This document shows positions 24,521 through 34,638 of a stretch of 41,351 nt of DNA, piece by piece (positions within the stretch are counted from its first letter, which is position 1; each line of letters starts with the position of its first letter). The stretch spans positions 1 to 41,351 of the forward strand of contig QAKK01000003.1 of assembly GCA_003343845.1 (NCBI GenBank). The letters run 5' to 3'. The notes beneath the pieces were generated by a model. It saw only the letters and a program-made list of their open reading frames with translations. It was not told the DNA's origin and ran no database searches. Source of the DNA: Oscillospiraceae bacterium (GTDB lineage: Bacteria > Bacillota > Clostridia > Oscillospirales > CAG-272). Made by a program: the position numbers and the translations under genes.

Positions 24521-24544
24521 ACACCCGAAAGAAAGGTTTTTACC

Positions 24545-24865
24545 ATGAGTAAGATCGGAATACTCGGCGGACGCGACAGCGTGCTCGGCTTTTTGTCGAT
24601 CGGGTTTGTCGCCATGCCGGTCAAGGACGAGCATGAGGCGCGGCACGCGCTGCACAAGCTCGCGGCAGAGGACTGCGCGGTGATCTTCGTCACCGAGGAA
24701 TATGCAGCCCCGCTTGCCGAGGACATTTCAAAATACAAGGACAGCCCCACCCCCGCCGTTGTGGTCATTCCCGGCGCGGGCGGCTCCGAGGGGCTTGGCA
24801 TGGCGGCGCTGCGTGCCGCCAGCGAACGCGCCATCGGCGCGGACATCCTGTTCAAGGAAGAATAA
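24545..24865 (+). CDS. ntpG: V-type ATPase subunit F (rotor stalk)
   Basis: This 106-residue Rossmann-like protein binds subunit D in the rotating shaft of V1. The N-terminus SKIGILGGRDSVLGFLSIGF is diagnostic of the family, as is the central AVIFVTEEYA. Length fits. It lies 22 bases before the catalytic A gene with a GAAAGG ribosome-binding site. The symbol follows Enterococcus naming, in which ntpG encodes the F-like subunit. Confidence 0.94.
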   Translation: MSKIGILGGRDSVLGFLSIGFVAMPVKDEHEARHALHKLAAEDCAVIFVTEEYAAPLAEDISKYKDSPTPAVVVIPGAGGSEGLGMAALRAASERAIGADILFKEE

Positions 24866-24887
24866 TCCGGACGAAAGGACAAACACA

Positions 24888-26663
24888 ATGGTTGAGGGAA
24901 AGATAGTCAAGGTCTCGGGACCGCTGGTCATCGCCGAGGGCATGCGCGAGGCGAACATGTTCGACGTCGTGCGCGTCGGCGAAAAGAAGCTGATCGGTGA
25001 GATCATTGAGATGCACGGCGACCGCGCCTCTGTCCAGGTTTACGAGGAGACGGCGGGCATCGGACGCGGCGACCGCGTGGTTTCCACCGGCGCGCCGCTG
25101 TCGGTCGAGCTCGGCCCCGGCATCATCACCAATATTTATGACGGCATCCAGCGTCCGCTGGAGACTATGCACGAGAAGTACGGTCCGAACATCATCCGCG
25201 GCATCGACGAACCCGCGATCGACCGCAGCGCGCGCTGGGACTTCCGCGCGACCGCGCACAAGGGCGACCGCGTCCGCGGCGGCGACTATCTCGGCTATGT
25301 GAATGAGACCGAGGTCGTCAAGCACTACATCATGGTGCCGCCGAAGGTCTCGGGTGAGATCGTCGAGCTGCTCAGCGGCAGCTACACGGTCACCGATACG
25401 ATTGGCAAGATCAAAACCGACAAGGGCGACATCGTGGACATCACGCTGATGCAGAAGTGGCCGGTGCGCGTGGCGCGCCCCTATGCCGAAAAGCTGCCGC
25501 CGCGTGAGCCGATGATCACGGGGCAGCGCGTCATCGACGCCCTGTTCCCGATCGCCAAGGGCGGCACGGCGTGCGTTCCCGGTCCGTTCGGCTCGGGCAA
25601 GACGGTCGTGCAGCATCAGCTCGCCAAGTTCAGCGACGTGGACATCGTGGTCTACATCGGCTGCGGCGAGCGCGGCAACGAGATGACCGATGTTCTGCGC
25701 GAGTTCCCCGAGCTCGCTGACCCGCGCACGGGTAAGTCGCTGATGCAGCGCACCGTGCTGATCGCCAACACTTCGGATATGCCGGTCGCGGCGCGCGAGG
25801 CGTCGATCTACACCGGCATCACCATTGCGGAATATTACCGCGACATGGGCTATTCGGTCGCCGTCATCGCCGACTCCACCTCCCGTTGGGCGGAGGCGCT
25901 GCGCGAGATGTCCGGGCGCCTTGAGGAGATGCCCGGCGAGGAAGGCTACCCCGCTTACCTCACTTCCCGTCTTGCGCAGTTCTATGAGCGCGCAGGGCAG
26001 GTCGTCTGCCTCGGCAGCGGTGAGCGCCGCATCGGCACGCTGTCTGCCATCGGCGCGGTCTCCCCGCAGGGCGGCGATATTTCCGAGCCGGTCACGCAAA
26101 GCACGCTGCGCATCGTCAAGGTGTTTTGGGGGTTGGAAGCAAACCTCGCTTACCGCCGCCACTTCCCGGCGATCAACTGGCTGAATTCCTATTCGCTGTA
26201 CAAGGATCGCCTTGCCGACTGGTACGGCGAGAACGTCGCGCCCGACTGGAGCGCCAAGGTCGGCAGATTCATGTCGATCCTGCAAAGCGAAAGCTCGCTC
26301 GACGAGATCGTCAAGCTGGTCGGTATGGACGCGCTGTCGCCCGACGACCGCCTGACGATGGAGGTCGCGCAGAGCGTGCGCGAGGACTTCTTGCAGCAGA
26401 ACGCCTTTGAAGAGGGCGATATGTATACCTCGCTGCCGAAGCAGTACGCGCTCATTTCGCTGATCCTCGATTTCTACGACAAGGCGTCGGCGGCGCTCCG
26501 CCGCGGCGCGGACGTGCAGAAGATCGCGGATCTGCCCGTGCGCGAGAAGATCGGCAGAGCCAAGAGCGCGGACGACAAGAAATACAAGAAGATTTATGCC
26601 GACATCGAGGCGGAACTCGACGCGGCGCTCGACGCCCTGTGCGAAGCACGGGATGAAGACTGA
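24888..26663 (+). CDS. ntpA: V-type ATPase catalytic subunit A
   Basis: This 591-residue catalytic subunit has the Walker A loop GPFGSGKT (232-239), a Walker B region ending VAVIADSTSRWAEALRE with the arginine-rich contact stretch, and the non-homologous A-specific insert (about 115-190) that sets it apart from F-type beta. The start at 24888 (MVEGKIVKVSGPLVIAEG) is the family start, although the frame is open further left over the F gene. It couples ATP hydrolysis or synthesis to rotation of the D-F shaft. Only 12 bases separate it from subunit B. Confidence 0.98.
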   Translation: MVEGKIVKVSGPLVIAEGMREANMFDVVRVGEKKLIGEIIEMHGDRASVQVYEETAGIGRGDRVVSTGAPLSVELGPGIITNIYDGIQRPLETMHEKYGPNIIRGIDEPAIDRSARWDFRATAHKGDRVRGGDYLGYVNETEVVKHYIMVPPKVSGEIVELLSGSYTVTDTIGKIKTDKGDIVDITLMQKWPVRVARPYAEKLPPREPMITGQRVIDALFPIAKGGTACVPGPFGSGKTVVQHQLAKFSDVDIVVYIGCGERGNEMTDVLREFPELADPRTGKSLMQRTVLIANTSDMPVAAREASIYTGITIAEYYRDMGYSVAVIADSTSRWAEALREMSGRLEEMPGEEGYPAYLTSRLAQFYERAGQVVCLGSGERRIGTLSAIGAVSPQGGDISEPVTQSTLRIVKVFWGLEANLAYRRHFPAINWLNSYSLYKDRLADWYGENVAPDWSAKVGRFMSILQSESSLDEIVKLVGMDALSPDDRLTMEVAQSVREDFLQQNAFEEGDMYTSLPKQYALISLILDFYDKASAALRRGADVQKIADLPVREKIGRAKSADDKKYKKIYADIEAELDAALDALCEARDED

Positions 26664-26675
26664 GGAGGCACGACG

Positions 26676-28049
26676 ATGATCAAGGAATACAAGACAATCG
26701 AAGAAGTTGCCGGCCCTCTGATGCTGGTCAAGCGCGTGGACGGCGTCAAATACGACGAACTGGGCGAAATCGAGCTGCCCGACGGCTCGATCCGCCGTTG
26801 CCGCGTGCTTGAAGTCAACGGCAGCGACGTGCTTGTGCAGCTCTTTGAGAGCAGCGCGGGGCTGAACCTTGCCGAGAGCCGCGTCCGCTTTGCGGGGCAC
26901 GGCGTGGAGCTGAATGTCAGCGAGGACATGCTGGGCAGAGTCTTAAACGGCATGGGTGAGCCGATCGACGGCGGCGCGCCGATCATGGCGGAGAAGTCGC
27001 TCGACATCAACGGCACGCCGATCAACCCGGCGGCGCGCAATTACCCCTCCGAGTTTATCCAGACCGGCATTTCCACCATCGACGGTCTGAACACGCTGGT
27101 GCGCGGGCAGAAGCTGCCGATCTTCTCCGGCTCGGGTCTGCCGCACGCCAATCTCGCGGCGCAGATCGCGCGCCAGGCGAAGGTGCGCGGCACGGACGAG
27201 CGCTTTGCCGTCGTGTTTGCTGCCATCGGCATCACCTTTGAGGAGGCGGACTTCTTCATCTCCGACTTCAAGAAGACCGGCGCGATCGACCGCACCGTGC
27301 TGTTTATCAACCTGGCGTCCGACGCGGCGATCGAGCGTATCTCCACCCCGCGTATGGCGCTGACCGCCGCCGAGTATCTCGCGTTTGAATGCGGGATGCA
27401 CGTGCTGGTCATCATGACCGACATCACCAACTACGCCGAGGCGCTGCGCGAAGTCAGCGCGGCGCGCAAGGAAGTTCCCGGCAGACGCGGTTACCCCGGC
27501 TATCTGTACACCGACCTTGCAACGATGTACGAGCGTGCGGGCAGAAAGATCGGTTCGGACGGTTCGATCACGATGATCCCGATCCTCACCATGCCCGAGG
27601 ACGACAAGACGCACCCCATCCCCGACCTTACCGGTTACATCACCGAGGGGCAGATCATTCTGTCGCGCGAGATGTACCGCCGCGGCTACCTGCCGCCGGT
27701 CGATGTGCTGCCGTCGCTGTCGCGTCTCAAGGATAAGGGTATCGGCGAGGGCAAGACCCGCCGCGATCACGCCGGCACGATGAACCAGCTGTTCTCGTCC
27801 TATGCGCGCGGCAAAGAGGCAAAGGAGCTGATGGTCGTCCTCGGCGAGGCGGCGCTCACCCCGATGGATCGCCTCTATGCGAAGTTTGCGGATGAGTTTG
27901 AGAAGCAGTATATCAACCAGGGCTTCTACGAGAACCGCACGATCGAGGAGACGCTCGACCTCGGCTGGAAGCTGCTTGCCATCCTGCCGAAGAGCGAGAT
28001 GAAGCGCATCAAGCCCGATATCGTGGAAGAATACTGGCAGGGAGAATAA
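26676..28049 (+). CDS. ntpB: V-type ATPase subunit B
   Basis: This 457-residue non-catalytic nucleotide-binding-fold subunit alternates with A in the V1 hexamer. It lacks an intact P-loop (SGSGLPHANLAAQIARQ, about 150-166), as normal for B. It carries FAAIGITFEEADFF, VLVIMTDITNYAEALREVS and the arginine-bearing SLSRLKDKGIGEGKTR. The start MIKEYKTIEEVAGPL is the family start, after a GAGG ribosome-binding site. It is followed by a 261-base repeat region before subunit D. Confidence 0.98.
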   Translation: MIKEYKTIEEVAGPLMLVKRVDGVKYDELGEIELPDGSIRRCRVLEVNGSDVLVQLFESSAGLNLAESRVRFAGHGVELNVSEDMLGRVLNGMGEPIDGGAPIMAEKSLDINGTPINPAARNYPSEFIQTGISTIDGLNTLVRGQKLPIFSGSGLPHANLAAQIARQAKVRGTDERFAVVFAAIGITFEEADFFISDFKKTGAIDRTVLFINLASDAAIERISTPRMALTAAEYLAFECGMHVLVIMTDITNYAEALREVSAARKEVPGRRGYPGYLYTDLATMYERAGRKIGSDGSITMIPILTMPEDDKTHPIPDLTGYITEGQIILSREMYRRGYLPPVDVLPSLSRLKDKGIGEGKTRRDHAGTMNQLFSSYARGKEAKELMVVLGEAALTPMDRLYAKFADEFEKQYINQGFYENRTIEETLDLGWKLLAILPKSEMKRIKPDIVEEYWQGE

Positions 28050-28300
28050 AGCGGAAACGGCGTAAGGCGATCTTGCAAAAGCGGGTCGTCGTTGGATGTT
28101 TTTCGGTTCCGCTTGCGAAATCGTCGGTGTTCAGCCGACGAAGAAAAACTCCTGTGGAACGCTTGCGTTCCGGTCGCCTTGACCCCTACCGGTATGTGCA
28201 AAAAAGCACACACACCGTAGGGCGGGGGCTTGCTCCCGCCGCCAAGCCTTCCCCCACCGGGGGAAGACGATCATTCTCCCACGCAAAATTTTCCGAAAGG
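28050..28300. repeat. Repeat region between V-ATPase B and D
   Basis: The third interruption of the V-ATPase operon. It holds an expanded family-D element (GGGTCGTCG at about 28083 and TTGACCCCTACC at about 28178, with about 90 bases between, including CGTCGGTGTTCAGCCGACG at about 28120-28138 and GGAACGCTTGCGTTCC at about 28156-28171), then family C GGCGGGGGCTTGCTCCCGCC (about 28222-28241) and a family-A hairpin (about 28243-28266). No gene is present. Confidence 0.75.
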
Positions 28301-28310
28301 ACAGGACAAA

Positions 28311-28979
28311 ATGGCTGAACTGAGAGTGAACCCGACGCGCATGGAGCTGAAAAACCTCAAAAACAAGCTCGCAACCGCGCGCCGCGGGCATAAGCTGCTC
28401 AAGGATAAATGCGACGAGCTGATGCGTCGCTTTCTCGATATTGTCCGCGAGGACAAGGCGATGCGCGAAAAGGTCGAGGACGAGCTTGCGCTGGTGCATC
28501 GCTCGTTTGCCACGGCAAGCGCGCTGACCAGCCCCCGCGCCATGCGTGAGGCGCTGATCCTGCCGACCCGCTCCACCGAGCTTGCGGTCTCGACCAAAAA
28601 TCTGATGAGCGTCATCGTGCCCACGTTTGCGCTGACCGAGGTCGGCGAGGGCGCGCACGACATGCCCTACGGCGTCGCGTTCACCTCGGGCGAGCTGGAT
28701 GCCGCCGTGCGCGAGCTGTCCGCCATGGCGGACGATCTCGTCAAGCTCGCAGAGCTGGAGAAGTCCGCGCAGATGCTGGCGCAGGAGATCGAACGCACGC
28801 GCCGCCGCGTCAACGCGCTGGAGTATATCATGATCCCGCGCTACGAGACGGCGATCAAGAGCATCACCATGAAGCTGGACGAGAACGAGCGCGGCAACAC
28901 CACGCGTCTCATGAAGGTCAAGGACATGATGCTTGAGGCGTCGATAGAAGCCAAGCGCGCCGCCGATGCACAAGCGTAA
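28311..28979 (+). CDS. ntpD: V-type ATPase subunit D (central shaft)
   Basis: This 222-residue long-helical shaft protein opens with LRVNPTRMELKNLKNKLATA and carries RRRVNALEYIMIPRYETAIK (about 165-184), both diagnostic of the D family. The start at 28311 follows AAAGGACAGG. An upstream in-frame start at 28230 lies in repeat DNA and is rejected. It is the last of nine V-ATPase genes, and an intrinsic terminator follows. Confidence 0.96.
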   Translation: MAELRVNPTRMELKNLKNKLATARRGHKLLKDKCDELMRRFLDIVREDKAMREKVEDELALVHRSFATASALTSPRAMREALILPTRSTELAVSTKNLMSVIVPTFALTEVGEGAHDMPYGVAFTSGELDAAVRELSAMADDLVKLAELEKSAQMLAQEIERTRRRVNALEYIMIPRYETAIKSITMKLDENERGNTTRLMKVKDMMLEASIEAKRAADAQA

Positions 28980-28984
28980 GTAAC

Positions 28985-29013
28985 CGAAAAAAGCCGCCAT
29001 CGGCGGCTTTTTT
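28985..29013 (+). terminator. Terminator of the V-ATPase operon
   Basis: AAAAAAGCCGCC-AT-CGGCGGCTTTTTT lies 6 bases after the subunit D stop. The symmetric A and T flanks allow function in both directions. Confidence 0.93.
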
Positions 29014-29160
29014 GCGTGGTGCGGGGAAGCCTAAGAAACGCACTGCATCCTGTAGGGGCACCGACTCCTACTTGTATGTGCAAAAAAGCGCACACACCGC
29101 ACGGGCGGGGACTTGCTCCCGCCGCGTCTTAGCCCCGGTGCGGAGCGGGAAGCCTAAAGC
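29014..29160. repeat. Family A, C and D fragments upstream of argS
   Basis: GGGGAAGCCTAAGAAACGCA (about 29023-29042) is the right half of family A. A degraded family-D form GTAGGGGCACCGACTCCTAC lies at about 29053-29072, family C GGCGGGGACTTGCTCCCGCC at about 29104-29123, and a last family-A form GGAGCGGGAAGCCTAAAG at about 29141-29158. Confidence 0.65.
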
Positions 29161-29183
29161 ACCCGCTTTTTTCTTTTTCCCTC

Positions 29184-29212
29184 TTGCATTGCGCGGCGGA
29201 TTGATATATAAT
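29184..29212 (+). promoter_or_regulatory. Promoter of argS-yebC
   Basis: TTGCAT (29184-29189), a 17-base spacer and a perfect TATAAT (29207-29212), 38 bases before the ATG of argS. Confidence 0.85.
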
Positions 29213-29249
29213 AATGTAGTTATCTATGCTTTCTTTCAAGGAGAATGTT

Positions 29250-30947
<1,698 letters not shown>

Positions 30948-30972
30948 TTTCAGAATGACGAGGTAACAAACC

Positions 30973-31695
30973 ATGTCCGGACATAGCAAATGGAAAAATA
31001 TCATGCACAAGAAGGAGAAGACCGACGCGCAGCGCGCCAAGGTCTTCACCAAGATCGGCAAGGAGATGGCGGTCGCCATCCGCGAGGGCGGCGCTGACCC
31101 GGTCTCCAACTCCAAGCTGCGCGACCTGATCCAGAAGGCGAAGGCAAACAACGTGCCGAACGACAACATCGACCGCATCATCAAGAAGTTTTCGGGCGAC
31201 AACGCCGTCAACTACGAGGAAATGGTCTACGAGGGCTACGGTCCGTGCGGCGTCGCCGTCATTGTCGAGGCGATGACCGACAACCGCAACCGCACCGCGT
31301 CCGAAGTGCGCCATGCCTTTGACAAGTTCGGCGGCAATCTCGGGCAGAGCGGCTGCGTCAGCTATCTGTTTGAGGACAAGGGCGTCATCGTGATCGAGAA
31401 GGACGCAAAGATCGATGAGGACAAGCTGATGGAGACCGCGCTTGAAGCGGGCGCCGAGGATTTTCTCACCGAGGACGACTGCTACGAGATCTACACCGAG
31501 ACCTCGGATGTTTACGCAATCAAGGACGCGCTGGAGGCAGCGGGCTACACCGTGCTTTCCGCCGAGGAGGATAAGGTACCGTCCAACTACATCACGCTCG
31601 AGGGCGAGGACGACGTCAAGCACATGCAGCTGCTGTTGGATGCGCTGGAGGACAATGATGATGTTTCCGACGTTTACCACAACTGGGAAGAATAA
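30973..31695 (+). CDS. YebC/PmpR family protein
   Basis: This 240-residue protein begins SGHSKWKNIMHKKEKTDAQR, the signature of the YebC/TACO1 family, with KVFTKIGKEMAVAIREGG and SVSYLF-like CVSYLFEDKGVI further on. Family members were first annotated as transcriptional regulators, and more recently some were linked to relief of ribosome stalling on proline-rich stretches. Its place directly behind argS would fit a translation role. Length is standard and nothing is missing. Confidence 0.94.
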   Translation: MSGHSKWKNIMHKKEKTDAQRAKVFTKIGKEMAVAIREGGADPVSNSKLRDLIQKAKANNVPNDNIDRIIKKFSGDNAVNYEEMVYEGYGPCGVAVIVEAMTDNRNRTASEVRHAFDKFGGNLGQSGCVSYLFEDKGVIVIEKDAKIDEDKLMETALEAGAEDFLTEDDCYEIYTETSDVYAIKDALEAAGYTVLSAEEDKVPSNYITLEGEDDVKHMQLLLDALEDNDDVSDVYHNWEE

Positions 31696-31774
31696 TTGAC
31701 CGGCGGATGCGGTCCGCACCGACCGGCGAAAACAAAGAGATTGTGGAGGCAGTCTGCCTCTGCCGATTCAAGAT

Positions 31775-31802
31775 GAAAACCGCTCGGAAACGAGCGGTTT
31801 TC
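31775..31802 (+). terminator. Terminator of argS-yebC
   Basis: GAAAACCGCTCG-GAAA-CGAGCGGTTTTC is a near-perfect hairpin with a GAAA loop and a short T-run, 80 bases after the YebC stop. Confidence 0.85.
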
Positions 31803-31832
31803 TGCATATTGGTTCTATTTTCGCCGGTCTGC

Positions 31833-31886
31833 CCACGCAAATCACCGTCGCCTTATATCAATAAGGCTTGACGGTAATTTGCGTGG
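31833..31886. repeat. 54-base inverted repeat
   Basis: CCACGCAAATCACCGTC pairs with GACGGTAATTTGCGTGG, and inside it GCCTT pairs with AAGGC around a small loop. It lies between a terminator and a direct-repeat pair and belongs to none of families A-D. It has no T-run, so it is not a standard terminator. It could be a remnant of a miniature element or a stable RNA hairpin. Confidence 0.7.
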
Positions 31887-31898
31887 CTTGCGAACTCG

Positions 31899-32095
31899 CC
31901 TGCGCCGGTCAGGCGGCGGAGTGTGGCTTCTTTGCAAAAGGAAAACGGCAGCGCACAAACCAAGTCTTCCCCAGTGGGGGAAGGTGGCACGCGAAGCGTG
32001 ACGGATGAGGTGTCCCGCCTGCGCCGGTCAGGCGGCAGAGTGCGAGGCTCTTGCAAAAAGGAAGCGTCAGCGCACAAACCAAGCCTTCCCCCACA
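31899..32095. repeat. Direct repeat pair with a family-A element between
   Basis: A unit of about 77 bases occurs at 31899-31975 and again at 32019-32095, offset 120. It begins CCTGCGCCGGTCAGGCGG and ends CAGCGCACAAACCAAGYCTT plus CCCC. Between them are the rest of a family-A hairpin (CTTCCCCAGTGGGGGAAGG), CACGCGAAGCGTG and GACGGATGAGG, the same order of modules as at 15963 and 24340. No gene is present. Confidence 0.75.
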
Positions 32096-32098
32096 TAA

Positions 32099-32134
32099 AA
32101 ACACCCCCCGCTCGGCGTGCGAGCGGGGGTATCT
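32099..32134 (-). terminator. Terminator of the substrate-binding protein gene
   Basis: CCCCCGCTCG pairs with CGAGCGGGGG around a short loop. On the minus strand it lies about 25 bases after the stop and is followed by TGTTTTTATG. Confidence 0.85.
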
Positions 32135-32155
32135 TTGCGTGCTGTGCTTTTTTGA

Positions 32156-33646
32156 TCAGCCTTCAGCGGTGATGGCGAAGACCTGGTTGATCTGATCGAT
32201 CTTCTTCTCTGCCTGACCGAGGTTTGCATCATAGAGCGAGGACAGAGCGGAGCGGGTGACGTACAGGCGGCTGAGCGCGGTCTTGTAGTCGCCGATGGTG
32301 TAGTAAATGCCGACGTCGTAAACGCGGGTTGCGAAGATCAGGTCGAGCATCGCGGCGCTTTCTTCGTCGCGGGTGTACTGACCGATCAGCGTCTGGTCAT
32401 AGTATGCGGGGGTCAGCAGCTTCTTACCCTGGTATGCCAGCTCTTCGAGGATCGCACCGACGCGCGGCGAAGCGGCGAGCGTCGGCACGCAGACGAATGC
32501 GCAGTGGAAAGCGCTGACGGCGTGACCGTAGTCCTTCTGATTGGAATCATACTTCGGGAAGGGCAGGATGCCGAAATCGGTCTCGCTGTTGCGGTGCTTG
32601 TCAACCGTGGTCAGCAGCGTCGTGTAGAACAGCGCCTGCTCGGAGTCGAACATGCGGATGCGCGCCTCGTCCCAGGATGAGGTCGGGGTGGCTTTGCCTT
32701 CCACATTGTTATACTGATAGTTGTAGGAATGTGCCTGGTCGAACACAATGTCTTCCCACATGTCGTACAGGCTGACGACACGCTCGTTGTAGAAGGTCAG
32801 CTCGAGCTTGTCGTTGTTGATGGAGCAGATCTTCTCGCCCGATGCGCCGAGGATGGAGAGCATCGCGTCGTTCCAGGTGAGCAGACCGTAGGTGTCGTTC
32901 GAGTCATAGATGCCGTTCTGATCCTTGTCCTCGCCGACCGCCTTGACCAAGGAGCCGAACTTCTCCAGCGTCCATTCGTTGTCCTCGACCAGCGTGTAGG
33001 GGTTATCCAGACCGTAGTTTTTGATCATGTCCTTGTTGAACAGGATCGCGTTGGTGACCATGTTGTCGATGATCGTGATGTCACCGGTGGTGTAGAACAT
33101 TTTGCCGCCGATCGAGAGGTCTTCGTTTGCCTTCTGATCCCAGTAGGACTTCGAGAGGTTGAGGTTCTCGATGGCGTTGAGGTCATGGATGTAGCCGCTG
33201 TAGGCGAGGGTCGCCACGTCGTAAGTACCGACCATGGCGGCGTCATAAGTCTTGTCGCCCGAGATGTAGTCGGTGTACAGCTTGGTGAAGCCGACGCCGC
33301 TGCCGGTTGCCGAGTTGAACTTGATGAGATCTTCGTTGGTGATATTGACATTGAACTTCTCGCGCATGTATTCGTTGCGGCGGTAGACGGCGTTCTGCAC
33401 GGCGGTGCCTTCGCCGTTTTCGGCGGCAAAGTCATTGCGCGCGTAGTTGCCGCTGACGAGAATGTTGAAGTCGCCGGAGATGTCGCCGATGGAATCGGCG
33501 TCAAAGTCGGGTGCGTTTGGGTCCCTCGTCGCCTCGGTGGATGCGGTTGTCGAATCCGATGTCGTGTCCGGCGTGTCCTTGCCGCAGGCGGCAAAGAGCG
33601 GGCAGAGCATCGCGCAGGCGAGCAGGAGAGCGATGGTTCTCTTCAT
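32156..33646 (-). CDS. ABC-transporter substrate-binding lipoprotein
   Basis: This 496-residue exported lipoprotein has a signal peptide ending in the lipobox FAAC (Cys21). A Thr/Ser/Asp linker (about 22-50) follows, then a bilobal extracellular solute-binding domain with sugar-binding-type features (DYISGDKTYDAAMVGTYD, and WTLEKFGSLVKAV with an EF-hand-like DKDQNGIYDSND at about 240-251). Such proteins collect sugars or oligosaccharides for ABC importers. No permease or ATPase gene lies beside it, so it is an orphan that must work with components elsewhere or act as a sensor. It is divergent from the truncated ABC gene. The ligand is unknown. Confidence 0.87.
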   Translation of the reverse strand: MKRTIALLLACAMLCPLFAACGKDTPDTTSDSTTASTEATRDPNAPDFDADSIGDISGDFNILVSGNYARNDFAAENGEGTAVQNAVYRRNEYMREKFNVNITNEDLIKFNSATGSGVGFTKLYTDYISGDKTYDAAMVGTYDVATLAYSGYIHDLNAIENLNLSKSYWDQKANEDLSIGGKMFYTTGDITIIDNMVTNAILFNKDMIKNYGLDNPYTLVEDNEWTLEKFGSLVKAVGEDKDQNGIYDSNDTYGLLTWNDAMLSILGASGEKICSINNDKLELTFYNERVVSLYDMWEDIVFDQAHSYNYQYNNVEGKATPTSSWDEARIRMFDSEQALFYTTLLTTVDKHRNSETDFGILPFPKYDSNQKDYGHAVSAFHCAFVCVPTLAASPRVGAILEELAYQGKKLLTPAYYDQTLIGQYTRDEESAAMLDLIFATRVYDVGIYYTIGDYKTALSRLYVTRSALSSLYDANLGQAEKKIDQINQVFAITAEG

Positions 33647-33697
33647 AAGTCAAACTCCTTTTACAAAAAGTGATGAAAGGGCTACCTTTACATTTCT

Positions 33698-33727
33698 ATT
33701 TTACACCGCGGGACACACAAACGGCAA
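33698..33727 (-). promoter_or_regulatory. Promoter of the substrate-binding protein gene
   Basis: On the minus strand: TTGCCG (33722-33727), an 18-base spacer and TAAAAT (33698-33703), in an AT-rich divergent control region. Confidence 0.65.
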
Positions 33728-33851
33728 TATTAAATTTGCAAGAGAATTCTTTGCAGATTTGTATTTTGACGTGTTTTTTGTTCAAAATACACACCCTGTT
33801 TTGTGCAGATTGCTGAACAAGTTTCTTTTTTTTGGAAATTCGAATAGACAC

Positions 33852-33880
33852 TTCCAATGGATGGGCGTTTATGATAGAAT
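33852..33880 (+). promoter_or_regulatory. Promoter of the truncated ABC gene
   Basis: TTCCAA (33852-33857), a 17-base spacer and TAGAAT (33875-33880). The -10 is preceded by TATGA. A GGGGGTG ribosome-binding site follows at 33901. Confidence 0.6.
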
Positions 33881-33916
33881 GAAGTTGTGATTCATTAAAA
33901 GGGGGTGTTTCGTACA

Positions 33917-34501
33917 ATGACGGAGACCAATGCGAAAAAGTCTGCGGTCTTTGCCCTGCGCCTTGCGTGGAAGATCAATAAAAAGGTGTTTCTCGCCTGG
34001 GTATTTGCGAGTGTGGCGCTTTCGGTTTTGCCGGCAATCGTGCTTGTGCTGAACCGCGAGGTCATTTCGACGATCTCGGGCTTCCTTGCAAGTGGCGAGG
34101 GCGCATTCTCGGATGTGGTCGGCAGCATCCTGCTGCTCGGGCTGTTTGTGGCGGTAAACGGGCTTTCGGGCGGGCAGTGGCAGAAGCTCGCGCTCACGCG
34201 TGCGCTCTGGCGCAACAAGGCGCGCATCATGGTGCTCGATGAGCCGACCGCGGCGCTGGACCCGATTGCCGAGGCGGATATTTACAAGAACTTTGCTGCG
34301 ATTACGGGCGGCAGAACCACGCTGCTGGTTTCGCACCGCCTCGGCGTGACCTCGATCGTGGATCGCATCCTTGTGTTCCGCGACGGCGAGATCGTGGAGG
34401 ACGGCAGTCACCGCGAACTGCTGCAAAAGAACGGTTACTATGCCGAACTTTATCATGCGCAGGCAAAGTGGTATACGGAAGAGAATATAAAAGAGCCTTG
34501 A
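33917..34501 (+). pseudogene. Internally deleted ABC exporter (membrane start joined to half an ATPase)
   Basis: These 194 residues should be about 600. Residues 1-82 are the start of an ABC exporter membrane domain (LRLAWKINKKVFLAWVF, one to two helices). They run straight into LSGGQWQKLALTRALW (83-98), the ABC signature. Walker B IMVLDEP (104-110), the D-loop and the H-loop SHRL (139-142) follow and the C-terminus is normal. Missing are the remaining membrane helices, the Walker A P-loop and the Q-loop. The junction near 34162 keeps the frame. Without a P-loop it cannot act as an ATPase alone. The promoter, ribosome-binding site and terminator are intact, so a small membrane protein could still be made. 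An alternative GTG start lies at 33905. Confidence 0.85.
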
Positions 34502-34505
34502 TCGC

Positions 34506-34553
34506 AGGTCGGCGCACGACGCAGCAGTTTGCTGCGTCGTGCGCCGACTTTTG
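34506..34553 (+). terminator. Strong terminator after the truncated ABC gene
   Basis: GTCGGCGCACGACGCAGCA pairs perfectly with its complement across a 3-base loop (34508-34548) and is followed by TTTT. It starts 5 bases after the stop. Confidence 0.9.
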
Positions 34554-34572
34554 CACAGGCTGGCAATTTTTC

Positions 34573-34601
34573 TTGCATTTTGGCGGAATCTATGCTAAAA
34601 T
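34573..34601 (+). promoter_or_regulatory. Promoter of the NSS transporter gene
   Basis: TTGCAT (34573-34578), a 17-base spacer and TAAAAT (34596-34601), 38 bases before the ATG. Confidence 0.8.
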
Positions 34602-34638
34602 AATCCCGTCGCACGCGCGGCGGAAAGGTATTTGGACA

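Noticed and set aside
24852..26900. Long open frame antisense to V-ATPase subunit A
   Set aside because: It has the same pattern of Arg/Asp/His/Leu-rich translation with no motif, and the plus strand carries the clear catalytic subunit.
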